A DNA stretch of 12,336 bases, taken from NCBI GenBank assembly GCA_009782245.1, contig WRKK01000315.1, positions 1 to 12,336 on the forward strand. The letters are read 5' to 3'. Each line of letters begins with the position of its first letter. The stretch's first letter is position 1. The notes below the pieces were generated by a model. That model was given only the letters and a program-made list of their open reading frames with translations, ran no database searches and was not told the origin of the DNA. The DNA comes from Defluviitaleaceae bacterium. GTDB taxonomy: Bacteria; Bacillota; Clostridia; Lachnospirales; WQUN01. This document shows, in pieces, positions 5,294 to 10,853 of the stretch. The translations under genes and the position numbers were made by a program.

Positions 5294-6294
5294 TATTGTA
5301 CGCTCTTGTTGTTTTCTATGCTGTCTTCTATGTTGTCTTCTATTTTGCTATCTTCTCTGCTATCTTCTTTGCCATCTTCAATGCCGCCCATAATACGTTC
5401 GGTAAGTGCGCCGGCGGCGTTGTAGCCCATTTTGCGTTGCCTGTGGTTAAGAGCGGCGGCCTCGCAAATAATAGCCAGGTTGCGGCCTGGGCGAATCGGC
5501 ACAGAGTGGCAGGTTATGCGGTTGCCTAAAATTTCCATGTAATCGTAGGTAAGCCCTATGCGGTCGTATTCTCGGCGATCGTCCCACATTTCCAGTTTAA
5601 TAACTAGGTCAACCGATTGCGTTGCACGGACGGATTCCACGCCGTACATACGTTGCACGTCGATTATGCCTATCCCGCGCAGTTCCAAAAAATATTGGAT
5701 ATTTGGCGGACAGCTGCCGACAAGGGTTTCTTGCGATACTCGCTTGATAACCACGGCATCATCGGCGACAAAGCGGTGTCCCCGTTTTATCATTTCCAGG
5801 GCGGTTTCGCTTTTACCGATGCCGCTATCGCCCATGATAAGTACGCCCACGCCGTACACGTCTAGCAAAACGCCGTGCAGTTGTGTGCTTGGTGCAAGTT
5901 GCGTACGCAACCAGCGGACGGCCTCGCCCATAAAGTCAGTAGTATCCTCCGATGTGGAGAATATTGGAATATCAAAGTCGTTGGCACAAATTTCCATGCC
6001 TGGCAGTAGCGGCAAATTGCGGCACATTACCATGCAGGGTATTCGGCTTGCAAAAATTTTACGCAAATTAACCTGACGCTGGTCGCTTTCTAGGCGTTGC
6101 AGGTAGGCGTATTCTACTGTGCCAACAATTTGCAGGCGGTCAGAATCGAAGTATTCAAAAAAACCAGCAAATTGCAATGCAGGGCGGTTAATTTCGGGGT
6201 GACTCAAAAATTTATCGGCTACATTGACATTTTTGGTTAATAAATTTAGGTCAAACTCTTTAGCTAATACTTCCAGGTTGACGGATTGCGGCAT
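5293..6294 (-). CDS. hprK: HPr kinase/phosphorylase with repeat-encoded acidic C-terminal tail
   Basis: Bifunctional enzyme that phosphorylates or dephosphorylates Ser46 of HPr (and Crh) and so controls carbon catabolite repression. The product is 333 aa. The N-terminal domain spans about 1-130. The kinase domain has HGVLLDVYGVGVLIMGDSGIGKSE (His140, Walker A 155-162), FVADDAV (175-181), the family signature LELRGIGIIDVQRMYG (203-218) and RPGRNLAIICEAAALNHRQRKMG (268-290). After the usual end (ALTERIMGG) it carries about 30 extra residues rich in Glu, Asp, Ser and Asn, encoded by degenerate 12-bp repeats. The ATG is preceded by AAGGAG five bases away. It lies 12 bp after the unknown gene and overlaps murB by one base. 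Confidence 0.96.
   Translation of the reverse strand: MPQSVNLEVLAKEFDLNLLTKNVNVADKFLSHPEINRPALQFAGFFEYFDSDRLQIVGTVEYAYLQRLESDQRQVNLRKIFASRIPCMVMCRNLPLLPGMEICANDFDIPIFSTSEDTTDFMGEAVRWLRTQLAPSTQLHGVLLDVYGVGVLIMGDSGIGKSETALEMIKRGHRFVADDAVVIKRVSQETLVGSCPPNIQYFLELRGIGIIDVQRMYGVESVRATQSVDLVIKLEMWDDRREYDRIGLTYDYMEILGNRITCHSVPIRPGRNLAIICEAAALNHRQRKMGYNAAGALTERIMGGIEDGKEDSREDSKIEDNIEDSIENNKSVQ
5316..5378. repeat. Degenerate 12-bp repeats encoding the HprK acidic tail
   Basis: Five imperfect units (starts 5316, 5328, 5340, 5355, 5367; plus-strand pattern cTaTGcTaTCTT; the third is 15 bp) encode the repeating Glu-Asp-Ser/Asn-Lys/Ile pattern at about residues 306-327 of HprK. All units keep the reading frame. 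This looks like recent expansion of a short motif. Confidence 0.85.
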
Positions 6295-6306
6295 GATTAC
6301 TCCTTA

Positions 6307-6621
6307 TTAAGCAGATATTTTAACTGTTTTTTTATCGGCATCTATGGTAATGTCGTGGGTTGTGCCGTTTAGGTCTATGCGGATAACGCAATCGTCGGCA
6401 AGGGATAGTCTTTGTCGTTTCAACATTGTTTTTTCCAAGTATTCTAAAACGCCCTCTACATCTTTGGGAGTCATCTCCACCGAGTTAATTAAGGTTACTA
6501 AAATTTTGGCCTCTTCGCCAAATGGTTCAATCGAGATTGCTACATTTTGGAAATCGTCTGGCGCACCTTCTGGATTATAGACGTATTCTAGCATCTCTTT
6601 GTTTGGATTATTCTTTGCCAT
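6307..6621 (-). CDS. Conserved-looking small protein of unknown function, first gene of the hprK operon
   Basis: I do not recognise the family. From the ATG at 6621 the product is 104 aa; an ATG at 6633 would add four residues, but GGAG lies six bases before the 6621 ATG, overlapping the upstream one. The protein is acidic to neutral, soluble (no signal peptide or membrane segment) and well balanced in composition, with alternating hydrophobic strands (VAISIEPF, AKILVTLINS), one likely helix (PKDVEGVLEYLEKTMLKRQRLSL) and C-terminal strands (VIRIDLNGTTHDITIDADKKTVKIS), suggesting a small mixed alpha/beta domain. It has its own promoter at 6765-6793 and is 12 bp from hprK, so it is co-transcribed with hprK, murB and rapZ. 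A regulatory or accessory role is possible but not shown. Confidence 0.85.
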   Translation of the reverse strand: MAKNNPNKEMLEYVYNPEGAPDDFQNVAISIEPFGEEAKILVTLINSVEMTPKDVEGVLEYLEKTMLKRQRLSLADDCVIRIDLNGTTHDITIDADKKTVKISA

Positions 6622-6641
6622 TGTTTGCTCCATTCTTTTTA

Positions 6642-6665
6642 ATCGATTTAGTCGATTTAATCGAT
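6642..6665. repeat. TCGATTTA direct repeats / ATCGAT inverted repeat in the leader of the unknown gene
   Basis: Two 9-bp units (TCGATTTAG, TCGATTTAA) and a partial third are flanked so that ATCGATT and AATCGAT form a 7-bp inverted repeat. It lies 20 bp upstream of the start codon at 6621, inside the mRNA leader, where it could fold into a hairpin or serve as a binding site. Function unknown. Confidence 0.8.
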
Positions 6666-6679
6666 GCCAGTCAGTAAAC

Positions 6680-6695
6680 AGCGGAACATTCCGCT
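6680..6695. promoter_or_regulatory. Small perfect hairpin in the leader of the unknown-hprK operon
   Basis: AGCGGA/TCCGCT with an acat loop (6680-6685 with 6690-6695), an operator-like 16-bp palindrome without a T tract on the minus strand. It lies between the promoter at 6765-6793 and the start codon. It could be a repressor site or an RNA hairpin; I cannot tell which. Confidence 0.55.
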
Positions 6696-6764
6696 TTGAC
6701 GGCTAAATTTTGCGTTTTGATAAACTTACAGGTTAAACTATACATCAAATTTTTTGCCACTACA

Positions 6765-6793
6765 AATATACCTCATTTTCACAAAAATTTCAA
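6765..6793 (-). promoter_or_regulatory. Sigma-A promoter of the unknown-hprK-murB-rapZ operon
   Basis: On the minus strand, -35 TTGAAA (6788-6793), a 17-bp spacer and -10 TATATT (6765-6770), giving a leader of about 135 nt before the ATG at 6621. The DNA just upstream is an A/T tract (6801-6815) that could act as an UP element, and beyond it lies the 11-bp A-tract array. Confidence 0.75.
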
Positions 6794-6833
6794 GTGCAAT
6801 AAAAAAATTTTTTTGCACCCATATTTGCGAAAC

Positions 6834-6888
6834 TGTTACAAAAATGTTGCAAAGTTGTTACAAAATTGTTACAAAAGTATTACAAATT
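6834..6888. repeat. Five 11-bp tandem repeats with phased A-tracts
   Basis: Five consecutive 11-mers (6834, 6845, 6856, 6867, 6878) follow tRttRcaaaNN; units 1, 3 and 4 share tgttacaaaa. The A-runs recur every 11 bp, close to one helical turn, which is the spacing that gives intrinsically curved DNA. The array lies 41 to 95 bp upstream of the -35 box of the promoter at 6765-6793 and after the veg terminator hairpin. It contains no credible gene. With the rest of 6622-6942 this spacer is regulatory and repetitive, not coding. Confidence 0.9.
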
Positions 6889-6915
6889 GCCACCCGAAAC
6901 AAATCACGTATTACG

Positions 6916-6940
6916 AAACCCCCAGAAACTGGGGGTTTTT
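6916..6940 (-). terminator. Hairpin after veg, probable bidirectional terminator
   Basis: A perfect 10-bp stem (6916-6925 with 6929-6938) with loop aaa begins 3 bp after the veg stop codon. On the minus strand only three Ts follow (already paired), while the plus-strand side has five Ts, so strength in the veg direction is uncertain. Position makes it the likely end of the veg transcript. Confidence 0.7.
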
Positions 6941-6942
6941 CA

Positions 6943-7182
6943 CTACTCACACAGGGTTATTTCAACAGTGTTAGTTAAAACGTCTGTATAGCTAAACGAT
7001 AATTTGCGGGACGTTTCGGAACCCTCTAGTTGAACAGTAAAGATACTTGGATATACGTTTGAGATAATACCCTGATTTACGACAGATTTGTGTCTGCCTT
7101 TATTGGTCTCTAATCTAACTCTACTGCCAATAATTTTCTGAATATCATTTCGCACGTGTAAAACATCACTTCTTTCAAACAA
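6943..7182 (-). CDS. veg: Veg family protein
   Basis: Veg is a small, highly expressed cytoplasmic protein of Bacillota; in Bacillus subtilis it stimulates biofilm matrix expression by antagonising the SinR repressor. The product has the family pattern: VRNDIQKIIGSRVRLETNKGRHKS, then GIISNVYPSIFTVQLEG and RKLSFSYTDVLTNTVEITL. I place the start at TTG 7182 (79 aa) because AGGTGA lies five bases before it. A GTG at 7191 in the same frame would overlap that ribosome binding site, leaving no proper one of its own. It is monocistronic, with a strong extended -10 promoter upstream and a hairpin directly downstream. No sinR homologue is visible in the window, so the regulatory partner here is unknown. 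Confidence 0.94.
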   Translation of the reverse strand: MFERSDVLHVRNDIQKIIGSRVRLETNKGRHKSVVNQGIISNVYPSIFTVQLEGSETSRKLSFSYTDVLTNTVEITLCE

Positions 7183-7246
7183 AGCAGTCACCTCATTCTA
7201 GGGGTGTACCCAAAATTCATTACGCACCAACTTTCACACTATAAAT

Positions 7247-7275
7247 AGTATAGCACAGGTTTTGGTAAAATGCAA
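7247..7275 (-). promoter_or_regulatory. Strong extended -10 promoter of veg
   Basis: Minus strand: -35 TTGCAT (7270-7275), 17-bp spacer, TGc followed by -10 TATACT (7247-7252). The upstream flank is very A/T-rich. The B. subtilis veg promoter is known as one of the strongest constitutive promoters, and the near-consensus form here fits that pattern. Confidence 0.9.
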
Positions 7276-7376
7276 GTAAAATTTTTTGAAATTTCAAAAA
7301 AACACAAGCAAAAAATTTTGTGGGTTCATTTTTGCCGATAAGTTTTCCGCCTGTAAATACAGATAATTGGCGGGGT

Positions 7377-9275
7377 TTATCCTCTTTTGCGTGTTTTTTT
7401 GCCATGCTCGGTTTTCGGTTTTTTAGCTGGTTTTTCGGTTTTTTTCCCGTTTTTGGCGCTTTTTTGGTTTTTGGGATTTTCAGTACGCACATTAAATTTT
7501 TTATTATTTTTTCGTGGCCTAATCAATGCTTTTGGATCGTGTCCGATTAAATCCGTGCGCCCCGCTTTTATCAAGGCTTTTTTTACCAGTTCATAATTTT
7601 CTGTCAACCGATATTGCATTAACGCACGTTGCATGGCTTTTTCTTTTTGCCCTTTTGGGACGTATATTTTCTGTAAAGTGTACGGATTCAGCCCCGTGTA
7701 ATACATACACGTGGAAATTGTGCCTGGTGTTGGGTAAAAATCTTGCACCTGTTCGGGCATATGACCTGTACTTTTCAGATATTCCGCCAGTTCGACGGCA
7801 TCTGCCAAATCGCAGCCTGGGTGGCTAGACATCAAATAAGGGACTAAATATTGCGGTTTTTCCAGCTTTTCGTTAGTTTCGTCAAATTTTTTGGCAAATT
7901 TTGTGTATTGCTTAAAACTGGGCTTGCCCATTGCGTTCAGCACATTCTCCGAAACGTGTTCTGGGGCAACTTTCAAGCGGCCGCTAACGTGATGTTCGCA
8001 TAATTCCTGCAAAAAACCGCCGCCGTTCGGGTCGTTCAAAACGTAGTCGTACCGCACACCAGAGCGTATGAATATTTTTTTTACCTTTGGAATTTTCCGC
8101 AACTTTCGCAACAGATTTATATATGGCTGGTGGTTATATTCGAGGTTTTTGCAGGGTTTTGGGGCTAAACAATGCCGTTTGCAAGGTTTTTTGCAAGGGT
8201 TCGCCCTAAAATTTGCCGTTGGGCCGCCCACATCGTGAATATATCCCTTAAAATCGGGGTCGTGCGTAAACTGCTCCGCCTCGGCTAAAATGGATTTATC
8301 GCTCCGTGCCTGAATTTGCTTGCCTTGATGGTAGCCCAATGCACAAAAGTTGCAACCGCCGAAACAGCCACGGTGGCTGGTTATGCTAAATTTTACCTCT
8401 TCGATGGCTGGAACGCCGCCGTCTTTTTCGTATTTGGGGTGATAATTGCGTTCGTAGGGCAAACTGTAGATTCTATCTAGTTCGGCGGTTGTAAGCGGCT
8501 CGGCTGGCGGGTTTTGCACCACAAAAATATTGCCGTATTCTTCCGCTAAAATTTTTGAATTTAGGTTGACATTTTCGTGCTGAATTAGCACACTTTTTGC
8601 GTATTCCATTTTGGAAACTTTGTCGGGCTCTTTTATTGCCTTAAAACTGGGCAAAAACAGCGGTTGTTCCAAAAAGTCAACCGTTTTTGTTTTGAAAACT
8701 GTTCCTGCGATAAACGTGATATGTTCCGCCGACAAGCCGCTTTCAAGGGCTTCGGCGATTGCGATAATTTGCCGTTCGCCCATTCCGTAAACCAGCAAAT
8801 CCGCCGAAGAATCCAACAAAATAGAGCGGCGGACGGCGTTATCCCAATAATCGTAATGGGCAAGCCGCCGCAAACTTGCCTCTATTCCGCCCAAAATTAT
8901 CGGGGTATCTTTGTAAACTTCACGAATTTTGTTTCCGTAAACAATCGTTGCACGGTTGGGGCGTTTGCCAACCGCACCGCCAGCGGAATACGCATCGGTT
9001 TTCCGCTTATGCAACGCAACAGAATAATGGTTGACCATGGAATCAATATTTCCGCCGCTTACCAAAAAAGCCAATTTTGGCTTGCCAAACTGGGTAAAAT
9101 CGGCGGTTGTCTTCCAATCGGGCTGCGCCAAAACGGCAACACTATAACCATGCGATTCCAGCAACCGCCCAATTATCGCCACACCAAACGACGGGTGATC
9201 CACATAAGCATCGCCCGTTATCAGCACAAAATCGGGCGGTGCGGCTAATTCTTGCGGCGTTGTTGGTAAAAACAT
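7377..9275 (-). CDS. YgiQ family radical SAM protein
   Basis: Large radical SAM protein of the YgiQ family (UPF0313); its substrate is not known. The product is 632 aa from the ATG at 9275. The N-terminal part shows the family pattern (LITGDAYVDHPSFGVAIIGRLLESHGY and LGGIEASLRRLAHYDYWDN), a B12-binding-like region. The 4Fe-4S motif is C304-x3-C308-x2-C311 in SHRGCFGGCNFCALGYHQGK. Downstream are a Cys-rich patch (NPCKKPCKRHCLAPKPCKN), VAPEHVSENVLNAMGKP, YLMSSHPGCDL and DFYPTPGTISTCMYYTG, as in full-length family members. The last 40 residues are a Lys-rich tail. A GTG at 9284 is in frame but poorly placed for translation. Transcribed alone from the promoter at 9393-9421 through repeat copy B. 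Confidence 0.95.
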   Translation of the reverse strand: MFLPTTPQELAAPPDFVLITGDAYVDHPSFGVAIIGRLLESHGYSVAVLAQPDWKTTADFTQFGKPKLAFLVSGGNIDSMVNHYSVALHKRKTDAYSAGGAVGKRPNRATIVYGNKIREVYKDTPIILGGIEASLRRLAHYDYWDNAVRRSILLDSSADLLVYGMGERQIIAIAEALESGLSAEHITFIAGTVFKTKTVDFLEQPLFLPSFKAIKEPDKVSKMEYAKSVLIQHENVNLNSKILAEEYGNIFVVQNPPAEPLTTAELDRIYSLPYERNYHPKYEKDGGVPAIEEVKFSITSHRGCFGGCNFCALGYHQGKQIQARSDKSILAEAEQFTHDPDFKGYIHDVGGPTANFRANPCKKPCKRHCLAPKPCKNLEYNHQPYINLLRKLRKIPKVKKIFIRSGVRYDYVLNDPNGGGFLQELCEHHVSGRLKVAPEHVSENVLNAMGKPSFKQYTKFAKKFDETNEKLEKPQYLVPYLMSSHPGCDLADAVELAEYLKSTGHMPEQVQDFYPTPGTISTCMYYTGLNPYTLQKIYVPKGQKEKAMQRALMQYRLTENYELVKKALIKAGRTDLIGHDPKALIRPRKNNKKFNVRTENPKNQKSAKNGKKTEKPAKKPKTEHGKKTRKRG

Positions 9276-9300
9276 AATAATCACTCATTTCTTAAACGGC

Positions 9301-9385
9301 AAAACCGTGGGCGCTGCCCACACCCGCAAGGGCGCTGCCCCTTGACCCCGCAAGGAGCGCGCCCCTTGACCCGCTAATTTTTTAA
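9301..9385 (-). repeat. Dispersed hairpin-rich repeat, copy B, in the ygiQ-type mRNA leader
   Basis: The minus strand reads, in order, ttaaaaaattagcgggtca, a CAAGGGG..CCTTG hairpin module, a second similar module (CAAGGGGCAGCGCCCTTG), and a GTGGGC-AGC-GCCCAC hairpin ending ggtttt. It shares ends, core and closing hairpin with copy A at 3401-3484 but has a duplicated CAAGG module in place of the extra hairpin of copy A. The closing hairpins differ at paired positions yet both remain fully paired. The promoter at 9393-9421 lies just upstream, so the whole repeat is transcribed in the leader of the radical SAM gene. Confidence 0.88.
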
Positions 9386-9392
9386 TTGGCTT

Positions 9393-9421
9393 AGTATAAC
9401 ATATCCAAAAAATTTTTTCAA
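9393..9421 (-). promoter_or_regulatory. Extended -10 promoter of the YgiQ-type gene
   Basis: Minus strand: -35 TTGAAA (9416-9421), 17-bp spacer, TGt followed by -10 TATACT (9393-9398). The start of transcription would be near 9386, almost exactly at the left edge of repeat copy B, giving a leader of about 110 nt before the ATG at 9275. Confidence 0.85.
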
Positions 9422-9507
9422 CCAAAACAAAATATTTCAGACAATTCGCAAAAAATGCCGTATGTATTTGTGTAAGCAAATTTACGCAAAATTATGGAGG
9501 TATAATA

Positions 9508-10665
9508 ATGAACAATCAAAACGGAGACCGCAAAATTATCCCGCAAAATGAGTTGGAAATAGCGGAAATATTGGAAAATCAGCAACATACAGGCAAGCCG
9601 TATCGCTCTAATAAACGCTGGGCAGCATTATCTGCTGTTTTGGCGGTTTTGTTGCTGTTTTCTGTGATGAACAACTTTGTAAATAGCCGCTTTAACCATC
9701 GTGAAAATTTTTTGGCTATAAATAATGAAAGCAACGAACCCGCAACAAGCCCCGCCGAGCCGACCGACAACATTATTACGGTAGCCAACACAAGCCACGC
9801 ACAAATACCAGCGGCGGGTATTCGTGTGGCATCGCCGCTGACTTTAACCGCAGACGTAGCAGGTACAAGAATAGTAATAGAAACGCACAACGCACAATAC
9901 ATTCATATAACCTACGAACCGCCCACACATGGCGATTTTGTGCACCCAACTTATATGCTAAACGGCGAAAACTTGGAAATTTTACAGTCCGCCCACCCAA
10001 ACAGCCAAAGCAACCCAGTTTTTAACTGGAACAACGTTATTATCGTAAATGGCCCAAACCATATTAGCACAAGCGGCGTTATTACCATATTTATCCCGCA
10101 AAATACCAACAATGTTTTTGACCATCTGCAACTATCCAACACGAGCGGCGGCGTAAATATTAGCGGTAGCCGCAATTTTTACATAGCCGACAACTTGCAA
10201 ATTAGCATTAGGAGCGGCGGAATTACTGCCCAAGATTTTAACGTAGCCAACCTAAATTTTAGTGCAACATCGGGCGGGGTGCGTGTGAATAATGTTTTTG
10301 CAGATTTTGAGTTTGTCGCAAGCACGACATCGGGCGGGGTAACTGTGAATGATATTGCCGCCGAAAATATTAATCTGCAATCTACTTCGGGCGGCGTAAA
10401 TGTCAACCAAGTAACCTCGCCGCAAATTACCGCACGTAGCACCTCTGGCGGCGTTAGGCTGGATAACTTGCAAACTGATACTCTTGTTGGTAGCAGTACA
10501 TCGGGCGGCGTTCGTTTGCAAAACTCTGCAATAACGGGTGCAACCACGCTAACAAGCACATCTGGCGGAGTAAATATAAGCAACACAACCGCACCGCAAA
10601 GTTTAATGAATCTTAGCACAATTTCGGGCAGAATAACCGTTAATGGCGAACGTTGGAATAGGTAA
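9508..10665 (+). CDS. Membrane-anchored DUF4097-like beta-solenoid protein
   Basis: The product is 385 aa. Residues 1-37 are polar, 38-57 form one membrane segment (WAALSAVLAVLLLFSVMNNF), then comes a Ser/Thr/Pro/Asn-rich linker (about 60-110) and a C-terminal half made of repeated T-S-G-G-V motifs. Counting SGG(V/I) and one final SGRI there are nine turns spaced 19 to 23 residues, as in the DUF4097 (putative adhesin) fold, where each turn is a rung of a beta-solenoid. Topology (short polar N-terminus, basic residues before the membrane segment) suggests the solenoid lies outside the cell. Function is not known; DUF4097 proteins are often linked to envelope stress, but no stress-sensor gene is adjacent. 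The ATG follows GGAGG with seven bases of spacing. I found no clear promoter, only weak matches around 9436-9466. A terminator follows. Confidence 0.87.
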   Translation: MNNQNGDRKIIPQNELEIAEILENQQHTGKPYRSNKRWAALSAVLAVLLLFSVMNNFVNSRFNHRENFLAINNESNEPATSPAEPTDNIITVANTSHAQIPAAGIRVASPLTLTADVAGTRIVIETHNAQYIHITYEPPTHGDFVHPTYMLNGENLEILQSAHPNSQSNPVFNWNNVIIVNGPNHISTSGVITIFIPQNTNNVFDHLQLSNTSGGVNISGSRNFYIADNLQISIRSGGITAQDFNVANLNFSATSGGVRVNNVFADFEFVASTTSGGVTVNDIAAENINLQSTSGGVNVNQVTSPQITARSTSGGVRLDNLQTDTLVGSSTSGGVRLQNSAITGATTLTSTSGGVNISNTTAPQSLMNLSTISGRITVNGERWNR

Positions 10666-10716
10666 AATCAAACAAACGCCGAAAACAGTGGGCTAATAAT
10701 CTCGCTAAAAAATCCT

Positions 10717-10748
10717 AAAAAGGGCTGAAAATTTTCAGTCCTTTTTTT
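10717..10748 (+). terminator. Rho-independent terminator after the DUF4097-like gene
   Basis: A long hairpin aaaaagggctgaaa / ttttcagtcctttt (one G-U pair) centred on a palindrome and followed by a run of seven Ts at 10742-10748. It starts about 50 bp after the stop codon. Confidence 0.9.
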
Positions 10749-10756
10749 AAGAAATT

Positions 10757-10785
10757 TTGCAAATTTTGCAAATTTGTGATATTAT
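10757..10785 (+). promoter_or_regulatory. Promoter of the ArgD-like gene
   Basis: -35 TTGCAA (10757-10762), 17-bp spacer, TGa followed by -10 TATTAT (10780-10785). The -35 box is repeated 9 bp downstream within the direct repeat aaattttgc. The leader would be about 60 nt, with AGGAG before the ATG at 10854. I see no arginine-repressor (ARG box) palindrome that I can support. Confidence 0.75.
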
Positions 10786-10853
10786 TTTTGTAGTATGTTT
10801 TTTAGCCACAAACTGTTTAGTTGGGAAAAAAAATTAGGTTAGGAGATTTTTTT

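Noticed and set aside
5558..6076. 172-aa antisense ORF within hprK
   Set aside because: hprK on the other strand has all catalytic motifs; the antisense product has no recognisable domain and no ribosome binding site.
7220..7492. 90-aa Lys-rich minus-strand ORF overlapping the end of the radical SAM gene and the veg promoter
   Set aside because: It is a frame-shifted reading of the Lys-rich tail of the radical SAM gene and runs through the veg promoter.
9436..9466. Possible promoter of the DUF4097-like gene
   Set aside because: Only weak -35 and -10 matches (CAGACA and TATGTA, 17 bp apart); not strong enough to report as a feature.
9285..9479. 64-aa minus-strand ORF upstream of the radical SAM gene
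   Set aside because: It translates repeat copy B and contains the promoter of the next gene; there is no ribosome binding site.
10179..10619. 146-aa antisense ORF with repeated TPPDV motifs
   Set aside because: It is the reverse-strand shadow of the TSGGV repeats in the DUF4097-like gene, so its regularity is inherited from the real coding strand.
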